Shown here piece by piece: positions 16,025 to 23,874 of a stretch of 27,252 nt of DNA. This DNA is from Clostridiaceae bacterium (GTDB lineage: Bacteria; Bacillota; Clostridia; Oscillospirales; Acutalibacteraceae), in the NCBI GenBank assembly GCA_904501675.1, contig CAJGCL010000012.1, positions 1 through 27,252 of the forward strand, in the 5' to 3' direction. The notes below the pieces were generated by a model. That model saw only the letters and a list, made by a program, of their open reading frames with translations, did not search any database and was not told the DNA's origin. The number at the start of each line of letters is the position of its first letter. The first letter of the stretch is position 1. The position numbers and the translations under genes are program-made.

Positions 16025-17381
16025 TTTTATCATCCTTTTCATCAGCTTTTTCATCCATATAGTCAAAGGCATTCCACGCGCCTTCATCTTTTTTAGGCTT
16101 ATTGTCGTAGCCTATATCCATAACCCTTACAACTCTCTGAGATGGGTCTTTTTTTACTAACGGTGCCTGTTTTTCTACAATATACATTTTGTCTGCATAA
16201 AGGTCAGCAGTTGTTCTTATAAATGTGGGGAAGCCTGTTTGCTTTGATAATATTTTATAGCTTTTGTAATTGAGGATATAACGTATTACTCCTGTAAACA
16301 TTCTGAATCCAACAAGATATGCACCCGCGAGCATAAGAACAGATATAGCTGAGGTTGCAAGGGACAAGGAATATATTATTGCAATAAACATTGTAATTGG
16401 TGCGTACCATCTACCCATATTCATATGATTTGTAGCAATAATAAATACTATAATTACAGCAAAATTCAGTATTCCCATAACAGAACCAAAGCCTGATGTC
16501 ATAGCCGCCATTGCAAGGAACAAAGCAACCATAGGAAAATTATTAGTTGCTTCCTGAACATTTTCTCGCCATTTCCCCATAAATTGACGTTTCTGGTCGC
16601 TATCCGCAACAGACCAATCTCCATGGCAGAAAACAAGCTCGTAGTTTCCTATGAAAAATCCGCCTTCTTTCGCTTTCTTTTCCTTTAGCCTGCGCTTTTC
16701 TTCCTCTTCATCGTGTGAAACAAGGTTGCCATTCACACCGATATCCATTCGCTTCGGTTCGTCATTCCTATCAAATGTATCAAACCTTGCTTCCTGGTGG
16801 CGTCGCACCTCTTCCGATTTTACATCTTGAGCAGAATTAAAGGGATTATATGACGCCTCGGTTACATTTTCCAGAATAGTTTCCTCTTCATCCTGAAAAT
16901 AAATTTTTTCGCCGTATAAATCTGCGGTATTTGCAATAAAATTGGGGAATGCTTCTTCTTTTTCAAGTTCTTTGAATATTGACGTATAATTATAAATACA
17001 CCTGAAAGCAAAATATGACGGTATCAATCCCATGACCGCAACTACTATTGCAATACCGAAAACCGCCTTGTTTTCAGGCATCTCAAGATAAAACCTGACA
17101 AAGCTAAGCATCTCACCTGCAAAAACTGCAAGATAAGCTGGATAAAGCCATTTTTTACATAGTAGTGCACCTATGAGAAAAACCAATGCGCAGCCAATAT
17201 AAATAAAGAAAAAATCATCCTTAAATGCTAACGTCGAGACAACTGCACCGACACAAGATACTACTGCTACCCAAGAAAATTTGGCGGCGTTTTCGCTTGT
17301 TGCTACCCAATCAGCCATCATTTCTTTTTTATGATGAAATTTCGCTTCAGGGAAATACATTGTTTCCATGCTAAGCTTCAT
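16014..17381 (-). CDS. Duplicated multi-helix membrane protein of unknown function
   Basis: 455 residues, no family recognised. It consists of two similar halves: each has about four hydrophobic helices (roughly 35-125 and 285-370) followed by a conserved cytoplasmic motif, FPNFIANTADLYGEKIY ending near 161 and FPTFIRTTADLYADKMY ending near 400. Further matching pieces follow each copy (NPFN / NAFD and MDIGVN / MDIGYD). The central linker (about 165-255) and the tail are strongly charged. The start at 17381 is preceded by AAGGTGGTGG. It lies 26 bases after deoC and overlaps the sialidase-like gene, so it belongs to that operon. A transporter or a membrane scaffold are both possible; there are no obvious catalytic residues. 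Confidence 0.65.
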   Translation of the reverse strand: MKLSMETMYFPEAKFHHKKEMMADWVATSENAAKFSWVAVVSCVGAVVSTLAFKDDFFFIYIGCALVFLIGALLCKKWLYPAYLAVFAGEMLSFVRFYLEMPENKAVFGIAIVVAVMGLIPSYFAFRCIYNYTSIFKELEKEEAFPNFIANTADLYGEKIYFQDEEETILENVTEASYNPFNSAQDVKSEEVRRHQEARFDTFDRNDEPKRMDIGVNGNLVSHDEEEEKRRLKEKKAKEGGFFIGNYELVFCHGDWSVADSDQKRQFMGKWRENVQEATNNFPMVALFLAMAAMTSGFGSVMGILNFAVIIVFIIATNHMNMGRWYAPITMFIAIIYSLSLATSAISVLMLAGAYLVGFRMFTGVIRYILNYKSYKILSKQTGFPTFIRTTADLYADKMYIVEKQAPLVKKDPSQRVVRVMDIGYDNKPKKDEGAWNAFDYMDEKADEKDDKNES

Positions 17382-17407
17382 ATTTCCACCACCTTAAAAA
17401 ATCTTAA

Positions 17408-18073
17408 TTAATAGCCTTCGCCCTGCTCGCTTTTTGCAATAGCTACTATTCTGCTTGTACCAAGTCTTTCGGCTCCGAGAGAAAGGAATTTTTCTGCATC
17501 GTCAAGAGAGCTTATGCCCCCTGCCGCCTTCATTTTCACATTCTCACCAATATTTTCGGAGAAAAGCTTAATATCCTCAAAGGTTGCGCCTGCAATTGAA
17601 AAGCCTGTGGAAGTTTTAATAAAATCTGCTCCTGCTTCTGTAACAAGCTGACACATTTTTATTTTCTCTTGGTCTGTAAGAAGGCAGGTTTCAATAATAA
17701 CCTTTAAAATTTTGCCGTTACAAGCCTTTTTTATTTCCTTGATTTCGTTAAGAATAAGGTCATATCTTTTATCCTTAAGCCAACCGATATTTATAACCAT
17801 ATCAATTTCATCTGCACCATTTTTTACTGCGTCTGCAGTTTCAAAAACCTTGCAAGCGGTTGTGTTATAGCCGTTAGGAAAGCCTATAACAGTGCAGATG
17901 CTTAATTTATCACCACAATAATCTGCACATTCCTTAACATATACAGGTGGAATACATACGCTTGCAGTGCCAAATTTTATTCCGTCATCACAAATTGCTT
18001 TAATCTGCTCCCATGTTGACTGTTGCTTTAAAAGTGTATGGTCAACGTGGCTGAGAATCTTATTTAATTCCAT
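17408..18073 (-). CDS. deoC: Deoxyribose-phosphate aldolase
   Basis: Splits 2-deoxyribose-5-phosphate into acetaldehyde and glyceraldehyde-3-phosphate in deoxynucleoside catabolism. The 221 residues match the family length. Motifs: HTLLK near 12-16, VIGFPNGYN, the acidic EIDMVIN with Asp91, [10 protein letters not shown], the Schiff-base lysine in FIKTSTGF (Lys153) and MKAAGGI with Lys182. The ATG at 18073 has AAAGGATGG upstream; a TTG 21 bases earlier is in frame but lies before that RBS. First gene of an operon with the duplicated membrane protein and the sialidase-like protein, unusual partners for deoC, which normally sits with nucleoside phosphorylases. Confidence 0.95.
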   Translation of the reverse strand: MELNKILSHVDHTLLKQQSTWEQIKAICDDGIKFGTASVCIPPVYVKECADYCGDKLSICTVIGFPNGYNTTACKVFETADAVKNGADEIDMVINIGWLKDKRYDLILNEIKEIKKACNGKILKVIIETCLLTDQEKIKMCQLVTEAGADFIKTSTGFSIAGATFEDIKLFSENIGENVKMKAAGGISSLDDAEKFLSLGAERLGTSRIVAIAKSEQGEGY

Positions 18074-18105
18074 ATTTTTGCCATCCTTTTGCAAATCTTT
18101 TTAAT

Positions 18106-18134
18106 ATTGTAGCATTTTTATCTAAAAAGGTAAA
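18106..18134 (-). promoter_or_regulatory. Promoter of the deoC operon
   Basis: Minus strand TTTACC (18129-18134) and TACAAT (18106-18111) with a 17-base spacer; TGC directly before the -10 makes it an extended -10 element. Start expected near 18100. Confidence 0.65.
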
Positions 18135-18166
18135 CAGTATTATTAAATAATCATACTATTTAATAA

Positions 18167-18195
18167 TTGATTTCAAACTTTTATTGTGTTATTAT
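18167..18195 (+). promoter_or_regulatory. Promoter of ddl-ywiB-argS
   Basis: TTGATT (18167-18172) and TATTAT (18190-18195), 17 bases apart, give a transcript starting near 18202 and a leader of about 45 bases. No T-box for argS is visible in this short leader. Confidence 0.6.
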
Positions 18196-18245
18196 TTAAA
18201 ATGTAGTTTTATGCGGTTTTATATTTTTTTATAAAAGGTGATTTT

Positions 18246-19304
18246 TTGAAAAATTTACTTGTTATTTTTGGCGGTTGTTCAAGCGAATATGAGGTATCTC
18301 TTCGCTCAAGTGCATCTGTTTTAAGAAACATAAACAGAGATAAATATAATGTTCTTACTCTCGGTATTACTAAAGACGGCAGATGGCTTTACTATTCAGG
18401 TGATATCGACAGTATCGAAAACGGCTCATGGGCAGAAAGTGGTTTCACTTCTTCAGCAGTTATTTCTCCTGACAGAAAGGATAAAGCCCTTCTTGTTATG
18501 AGAGATGGTTGTGTAGAAAAAATCGCTATAGATGTTATTTTCCCTGTGCTTCACGGCAAAAATGGTGAGGATGGCACAATTCAGGGTCTTTTTGAGCTTG
18601 CTGGAATCCCTTATGTTGGTTGCGGTCTTCTGGCAAGCGGTATGTGTATGGATAAAGCCGTTACAAACACTCTTGCAGATGCGGCAGGCATCCCAGGTGC
18701 AAAATGGGCCGCTTTTACAAAAACAGAGTATGAAAGCGGAAATGTTAACTTAGAGCCAATTATCGAAAAACTAGGCTTCCCTATTTTCGTTAAGCCTGCA
18801 AATGCCGGCTCTTCCGTTGGTATATCAAAAGCACACAATCTTGAAGAATTAAAGGTAGCTCTTACAGTTGCCTTTGAAAATGACTACAAGGCAGTTTTAG
18901 AGGAAACTCTTATCGGTCGAGAAATTGAATGTGCTGTTATGGGTAATGAAAACCCTGTTGCTTCATGTATAGGTGAAATTCTTCCTACTGCAGAATTTTA
19001 CGATTACGACGCTAAATACATAGATAACTCTACAGGTCTTGCAATCCCTGCCGATTTACCTGAAGAGGTTAGCGAAAAGGTACGAAAAGCCGCTATATAT
19101 GCTTACAAAGCACTTGGTTGTGAGGGTTGCTCACGAGTTGACTTCTTCTTGGCAGAAGACGGCACATGCTACCTTAACGAGATTAACACTCTCCCAGGCT
19201 TTACATCAATTTCAATGTTCCCTAAGCTTTTCGGTCAGGTAGGTATCGAGTACTCAGACCTTATAGATAAACTTATTGAGTATGCTGAGGAACGAAACCG
19301 ATGA
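18246..19304 (+). CDS. ddl: D-alanine--D-alanine ligase
   Basis: ATP-grasp enzyme joining two D-Ala for peptidoglycan precursors. 352 residues with FGGCSSEYEVSLRSS near the N-terminus, FPVLHGKNGEDGTIQGLFEL, GMCMDKAVT, the ATP-grasp loop KPANAGSSVGISK, the omega-loop region FYDYDAKYID and the metal-site LNEINTLPGFT. The omega-loop tyrosine agrees with D-Ala-D-Ala rather than D-lactate specificity, though VanG-like D-Ser ligases are close relatives. Translation must begin at a TTG (18246), 5-6 bases after AAAAGGTGAT; no ATG or GTG is better placed. The TGA overlaps the next ATG as ATGA. This is the first gene of the argS operon. Confidence 0.92.
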   Translation: MKNLLVIFGGCSSEYEVSLRSSASVLRNINRDKYNVLTLGITKDGRWLYYSGDIDSIENGSWAESGFTSSAVISPDRKDKALLVMRDGCVEKIAIDVIFPVLHGKNGEDGTIQGLFELAGIPYVGCGLLASGMCMDKAVTNTLADAAGIPGAKWAAFTKTEYESGNVNLEPIIEKLGFPIFVKPANAGSSVGISKAHNLEELKVALTVAFENDYKAVLEETLIGREIECAVMGNENPVASCIGEILPTAEFYDYDAKYIDNSTGLAIPADLPEEVSEKVRKAAIYAYKALGCEGCSRVDFFLAEDGTCYLNEINTLPGFTSISMFPKLFGQVGIEYSDLIDKLIEYAEERNR

Positions 19305-19717
19305 GAAAAGTTGAAATAGAATTTGTCAGTGAACAACAGTATCACGACGACAGAGAAAGCAGTAAACTCAAAGCTCTGGGCACTATGCAGGAAATTGATG
19401 GTATCAAAACCATTTCCTACACCGAGCCTGATACAGAAATGGGCAAATGCGAAACAGTTGTTAAAGTAATTAATGACCATTTCATAGAAATGAGCCGAAA
19501 AGGCGTTTACGAGACAACATTTCTTATTGAAGAAGGTAAGACCCATTCCTGTATTTACAGAACACCTTTCGGTGAAATGAGTATGGATATTGTAGCACAA
19601 AGAGTAAATGCTCAGATTCCAGACGTTTCAGGAAAAATTCTTCTTTGCTACACACTCCAAAGCAACGGAGAAATTATTGGCGAAAACAATCTTTTAATGA
19701 AAATAAATGAGGTTTAA
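19301..19717 (+). CDS. DUF1934 / YwiB-like small beta-barrel protein
   Basis: 138 residues, rich in beta strands, without signal peptide or membrane helix. Size, the pattern KVINDHFIEMSRKGVYETTFLIEEG and its place directly before argS match YwiB (DUF1934), which in Bacillus also precedes argS and is a calycin-like barrel of unclear function. The start shares ATGA with the ddl stop and has GAGGAA upstream; argS follows after 2 bases. Family call rests on synteny plus fold-like pattern. Confidence 0.78.
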   Translation: MRKVEIEFVSEQQYHDDRESSKLKALGTMQEIDGIKTISYTEPDTEMGKCETVVKVINDHFIEMSRKGVYETTFLIEEGKTHSCIYRTPFGEMSMDIVAQRVNAQIPDVSGKILLCYTLQSNGEIIGENNLLMKINEV

Positions 19718-19719
19718 AT

Positions 19720-21465
19720 ATGTCTAAATTAATTAAACTTGCAGAAGAACAGATTATCAGCGCTGTAACAGACGCTATAAACAAAAATATTGCTGAAGGA
19801 GTTTTCATTGAAGCAGAAATCCCTGCCTTCAAAACAGAAATTCCTGCAGACAGAAACAACGGCGATTATTCTGCTAATGCGGCATTTATGCTTTCAAAGG
19901 CTCTGAGAATGCCTCCAAGAAAAATCGCAGAAGAAATTCTTAATAAAATCAATCTTGACGGAACATATTTCAAGGAATGCTCCGTTGCAGGCCCCGGCTT
20001 TATCAACTTCTTTTTAAAGCAGGATTTCTATGCAGAAATTCTTCTTGATGTTGATGCTTGTGGTGATAAATACGGCAGAAGCGACTTTGGTAACGGTAAG
20101 AAAATCAACGTTGAATTCGTTTCCGCTAACCCAACAGGACCTATGCACATGGGTAATGCCCGCGGCGGTGCTTTAGGTGATTGCCTTGCTGCTGTGCTTG
20201 ATTGGGCAGGTTATGAGGTTGAAAGAGAATTCTATGTTAACGATGCAGGTAACCAGATAGATAAATTCGCTCTTTCTCTTGATATACGTTATCAGCAGAT
20301 TATCAATGGCGAGGATTCAATCGAGCTTCCTGAGGATAGCTACCACGGTGACGATATCCGCGTGCTCGCTCAAAGCTATATTGACGAATTCGGCACAGGC
20401 CTTCTCGACGTTTCTGAAGAAGAAAGAAGAAAAGCCCTTGTTGAATTTGCTCTTCCAAAAAACATTGCCACAATGAAGGCAGCAATGGCAAAATACAGAA
20501 TCGACTATAACACATGGTTCTCAGAGCTTACTCTCCACAACGGTGGCGAGCTTAAGGAAACAATTGATATACTTACAAAGAACGGCTACACCTACGAAAA
20601 GGAAGGTGCTCTTTGGTATAAAAATATTGAGATACAGACAGAAATTCTTAAGCGTCAGGGTAAAACTCAGGAATATATTGATAACCTTGAGCTTAAGGAC
20701 GATGTTCTTATCCGTCAGAACGGCAACCCAACATACTTTGCAGCTGATATTGCATACCACAGAAACAAGCTTGAAAAACGCGGCTTCGATAAGGCTATTG
20801 ACGTTTGGGGTGCAGACCACCACGGCCACGTTGCACGTATGAAGGGCGCTATGGAAGCTGTTGGTATTGATGGAGACAAGCTTGACGTTGTGCTTATGCA
20901 GCTTGTTAACCTTATGAAAGACGGCAAGCCTGTTAAAATGTCAAAGCGTACAGGTAAGGCTATTACTCTTGTTGACCTTCTTGACGAGGTTCCAATTGAT
21001 GCAGTTCGTTTCCTCTTCAATATGAGAGAGGCAGGCTCAGCTATGGACTTTGACTTAGGCCTTGCTATTGAGCAGTCAAACCAGAACCCTGTTTACTATT
21101 GCCAGTACGCTCACGCAAGAATCTGCAGTATTCTTAAAAAGCTTGCTAGCGAGGGTATTGTTTCAAGAAAGCCTTCTAAAGAAGAGCTTACTCTTCTCAC
21201 AAGTGATGAGGAGACAGACCTTATTGCTCACCTCGGTGCTCTCACAGGCGTAATCGTAAATGCAGCAAACACATATGACCCTGCAAAGATTACACACTAT
21301 GCAACAGACCTTGCAACAAAGTTCCACCGTTTCTATAACGCTCAGAGAGTTATGGTTGAGGATGAAGCTCTTATGCAGGCAAGAATCTTCCTTTGCGTAT
21401 GCGTTCGCAACACAATGAGAAATGTGCTTTCAATGCTTAAAATTGAGACACCTGAATCTATGTAA
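19720..21465 (+). CDS. argS: Arginyl-tRNA synthetase
   Basis: Class I aminoacyl-tRNA synthetase charging tRNA-Arg. 581 residues: an N-terminal Add-1-like domain (about 1-110) with GDYSANAAF and GPGFINFFL, the Rossmann catalytic core with the HIGH-type motif HMGN (143-146) in ANPTGPMHMGNARGG, WGADHHGHVARM, the KMSKR loop, and a helical anticodon-binding C-terminus (QYAHARICSIL, YDPAKITHYATDLATKFHRFYN). The second His of HIGH being Asn is, as far as I know, common in clostridial ArgRS. The GAGGT before the ATG overlaps the end of the ywiB-like gene. Ends at a hairpin terminator. Confidence 0.96.
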   Translation: MSKLIKLAEEQIISAVTDAINKNIAEGVFIEAEIPAFKTEIPADRNNGDYSANAAFMLSKALRMPPRKIAEEILNKINLDGTYFKECSVAGPGFINFFLKQDFYAEILLDVDACGDKYGRSDFGNGKKINVEFVSANPTGPMHMGNARGGALGDCLAAVLDWAGYEVEREFYVNDAGNQIDKFALSLDIRYQQIINGEDSIELPEDSYHGDDIRVLAQSYIDEFGTGLLDVSEEERRKALVEFALPKNIATMKAAMAKYRIDYNTWFSELTLHNGGELKETIDILTKNGYTYEKEGALWYKNIEIQTEILKRQGKTQEYIDNLELKDDVLIRQNGNPTYFAADIAYHRNKLEKRGFDKAIDVWGADHHGHVARMKGAMEAVGIDGDKLDVVLMQLVNLMKDGKPVKMSKRTGKAITLVDLLDEVPIDAVRFLFNMREAGSAMDFDLGLAIEQSNQNPVYYCQYAHARICSILKKLASEGIVSRKPSKEELTLLTSDEETDLIAHLGALTGVIVNAANTYDPAKITHYATDLATKFHRFYNAQRVMVEDEALMQARIFLCVCVRNTMRNVLSMLKIETPESM

Positions 21466-21538
21466 GTACAAAGCGCAAAGCACAGAGCGAAGCTGCCATC
21501 TGCCAGCATATAGCGGTTAGCAAATAGCAAATAGAAAG

Positions 21539-21574
21539 ACCCCAATGAACTCAAAAAGTTCATTGGGGTTTGTT
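21539..21574. terminator. Terminator between argS and the PHP gene
   Basis: 13-bp perfect stem ACCCCAATGAACT / AGTTCATTGGGGT with CAAAA loop and a T-rich tail on the plus strand (TTGTTTC); on the minus strand the tail is CTTTCTATTT, so it may also end the convergent PHP transcript. The 70 bases before it hold only short AGC-rich near-repeats (TTAGCAAATAGCAAATAG) and no gene. Confidence 0.8.
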
Positions 21575-21624
21575 TCGTTATAATTGCAACTCCGTTTCAA
21601 AACAGAGAGTAAGTTCAAAAAAAT

Positions 21625-22554
21625 TTACTTCATCTTTATAAATATCGGATTGGTCCACGCTCTATTGCCATCTTTGTCAATGACCGTTGCGCGAATATAT
21701 TCGTATTCATCCTTCAGGTTCCACTCTCCGCTTGTGAGAGGTTCACCCTCTGAAGCAACCATTCTTGACGGATGCTTATCGCATTGGAAAATTATCTTTT
21801 CGCATTCACTTGTTTCAATATGAACAACATTCTCATCATCAACGTAAAAATCCTTAATTACAGGACCGCAGGAAGAATAGAACGCACCACTCTCCAACGC
21901 TTCAAGGATTGATTTGACATTGTTCTCTGCATTTACCATTACCCAACCGCAGCAATGCTGATACATAGCATGACCATCATCGGTAGCAACTGCAAAAATC
22001 TTTTTGCCCTGACCTAAAATCTCATCCCAATACATACCGTTATCGGTATCCATAAGATCCTCAATAGCACATCCACTATTCCATATTTCAAAAGCAAAAT
22101 TGCCCTTTAACTGATCAAAATACCTTGTAGGAGTTGAGCTCCATTGAGGATGGCAATAAATTGTAAGATTATTTTTAGCGTGAGCCTCGTCAAGATATTT
22201 CTGGAATTCCTGCTGATTTGTAGCCTCGCCTTTTGGCATTTTTTCGTCCTGACCATAGCCGTTTGTTTCATCATCAGGACCGATAAAAACAGTATGGTAT
22301 GTTCTGAAGCCATTTTCTCTTACAAAAGTGTTATCAAACTCCATGCCGGGAATTATTGTTATTTCAACATCCTCTGCAAAGTTTTTGTAGTTGTATATTT
22401 TATGGTCTGTAAGAGCAAGAAAATCATAACCATTTTCTTTATGAAGACGTATAACCTCTTCAGGTGTACCATCACCATCTGAACGGGTTGTATGGCAATG
22501 AAGACCGCCTTTAAGCATATTCTTTTGGTTTATAAATGCTTCCTGTCTTTTCAT
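21625..22554 (-). CDS. PHP-domain metal-dependent phosphoesterase-like protein
   Basis: 309 residues. The PHP metal-binding motifs are in order: LHCHTTRSDGDGTPEEV (His19, His21, Asp26), FLALTDHK, IIPGMEFD, IYCHPQWSS and FAVATDDGHAM, so the multi-metal centre looks complete. Substrate unknown; relatives act as histidinol-phosphatases, RNA/oligonucleotide 5' nucleases (TrpH-like) or glycan-associated phosphoesterases. The C-terminal 80 residues form a beta-rich extension (NPIFIKMK at the end) also seen in PHP proteins that handle larger ligands. Start at 22554 is weakly supported (GAGTGA 10 bases upstream); an ATG at 22575 inside the previous gene is the alternative. It directly follows the glycosidase-domain gene. 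Confidence 0.8.
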   Translation of the reverse strand: MKRQEAFINQKNMLKGGLHCHTTRSDGDGTPEEVIRLHKENGYDFLALTDHKIYNYKNFAEDVEITIIPGMEFDNTFVRENGFRTYHTVFIGPDDETNGYGQDEKMPKGEATNQQEFQKYLDEAHAKNNLTIYCHPQWSSTPTRYFDQLKGNFAFEIWNSGCAIEDLMDTDNGMYWDEILGQGKKIFAVATDDGHAMYQHCCGWVMVNAENNVKSILEALESGAFYSSCGPVIKDFYVDDENVVHIETSECEKIIFQCDKHPSRMVASEGEPLTSGEWNLKDEYEYIRATVIDKDGNRAWTNPIFIKMK

Positions 22555-22561
22555 AGTCTTA

Positions 22562-23785
22562 TCACTCTGCCTCATTTGTAGATTGAGATGTTTTGCTTCT
22601 TACAAGCCATGCGTTAGGAAGGTATCTGCCTGTTGGCATATTAGTTGAAGGCTCATTTATAATCTCTCCCTCATAGCCGATAACAGAAGATGAACCACCA
22701 TCGCATGCCGCAGCAGTAACTGCACCATATTCGAGAAGAATATCTGCGCAATCTTCCATTGTAGCACCTAAAGAGTAGCCAACCTGTCTGCCATCAACAA
22801 CAAGCATAAGCACAACACCGTTGGCACATTGGCCCATTGTGGTGCGAGGTTGAAGCCCCCAACCTGCAGAATCTTCAACAACCTTTTCTCCGTTAAGAAT
22901 AAGGGTTGGTCTGAACTGCATACCATCGCGGATATTGTATTGCTCCCAATCACCTGTTCCGCCAACAATCATTCTATTATCTTTATCAAAGCCCATGAGA
23001 GTATATTTGGATTTATATGAACCCCAATATTCTCCCTGAGAAACGCACATACCTGAAATCTGACCGCCAAGGCTTACTCCGCCTGTGTCAATAAATCCTG
23101 AAGCGTTTACGCCTACTACTGCATTTTCTTTTTCAAGATAATCGCAGATAAATTCTCCTCTTGAACCCTTATAATCGGTTACCCCTAGGAAAACTCTTGA
23201 CGGGTCATCAATGATTATCAATTTCCCCTTAAAGTTTGTGTCTTCAACATTAAGAATTACAATACCCTCCTCAATGTTGTTGGCATAAACAATGTTTCCT
23301 TTTGAATCGGGCTCACCTACAACAAGCTCAGTAGGGTCAATAATTCCGCCGAAAAGGTCTTTGTTAGGGTCAATTTCAGTAATACCCATATCCTTTATAT
23401 CAACCTGACGGGACATAACATCATCAATAAGCCACTCAGGGAAAAAGCTTTGAGCGAGCCACTTATGTTGGTCGGTAGTCATAGCCGTTTCAATCCATAT
23501 ATTTCTCCACTTTTCCACAAAAGGAATGTGGCCAAATGCAACAACGCTATACCCCACAACCGCAATAAAGAACAAAATTGAAATAATAAGAGCAACTATT
23601 GAGCTATCCTTTAACTCATTGCTTGATTTTTTCTCTTCTTTAGCAATTCTTTTATCCTCTTTTGCGGTTTTTTTCTCTTCTTTTTCTTCCATTTTTGCCT
23701 GTTTTGATTTATATGGACGAATTTCGCTTACGCCATCATTAAGACGGTCTAAATCCACATGCTCTTCAGTTGTTCTTTCGACCAT
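22562..23785 (-). CDS. Membrane-anchored phosphodiester glycosidase (NAGPA-like) domain protein
   Basis: 407 residues: a charged Lys/Glu-rich cytoplasmic segment (about 22-60, coiled-coil-like, KMEEKEEKKTAKEDKR), one membrane helix (about 61-84) and an extracellular C-terminal domain of the type found in GlcNAc-1-phosphodiester alpha-N-acetylglucosaminidase and YngK/EpsL-like exopolysaccharide proteins. Its signatures are VVGVNASGFIDTGG, QPRTTMGQ, LMLVVDGRQ and the catalytic-site block AACDGGSSSVI. It probably trims or remodels cell-surface glycan phosphodiesters. The ATG at 23785 has AGAGGTGAT upstream; a longer frame lies over the promoter and is rejected. It is the first gene of a two-gene unit with the PHP phosphoesterase, 7 bases away. 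Confidence 0.87.
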   Translation of the reverse strand: MVERTTEEHVDLDRLNDGVSEIRPYKSKQAKMEEKEEKKTAKEDKRIAKEEKKSSNELKDSSIVALIISILFFIAVVGYSVVAFGHIPFVEKWRNIWIETAMTTDQHKWLAQSFFPEWLIDDVMSRQVDIKDMGITEIDPNKDLFGGIIDPTELVVGEPDSKGNIVYANNIEEGIVILNVEDTNFKGKLIIIDDPSRVFLGVTDYKGSRGEFICDYLEKENAVVGVNASGFIDTGGVSLGGQISGMCVSQGEYWGSYKSKYTLMGFDKDNRMIVGGTGDWEQYNIRDGMQFRPTLILNGEKVVEDSAGWGLQPRTTMGQCANGVVLMLVVDGRQVGYSLGATMEDCADILLEYGAVTAAACDGGSSSVIGYEGEIINEPSTNMPTGRYLPNAWLVRSKTSQSTNEAE

Positions 23786-23819
23786 ACAATCACCTCTTTT
23801 AATATATTTTATATTTCTG

Positions 23820-23865
23820 ATTATAGCACAAATTGACGACAAAAAACACACTTTGTCGTCAATTT
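23820..23865 (-). promoter_or_regulatory. Extended -10 promoter with overlapping 14-bp inverted repeat
   Basis: The minus-strand sequence TGCTATAAT (TATAAT at 23820-23825) is a TGn-extended -10 for the glycosidase-PHP unit. Directly upstream, where the -35 would be, is a perfect 14-bp inverted repeat (AAATTGACGACAAA 23830-23843 and its complement 23852-23865, 8-base loop). It has no T-run, so it could be a repressor operator, or a weak end signal for trxB, whose stop is only 9 bases away. Confidence 0.55.
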
Positions 23866-23874
23866 ACAAAATTT

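Noticed and set aside
21475..21538. AGC-rich near-repeats (TAGCAAATAGCAAATAG) as a mobile element or array
   Set aside because: Only two short imperfect copies, no spacers of fixed length, no flanking duplication; treated as spacer.
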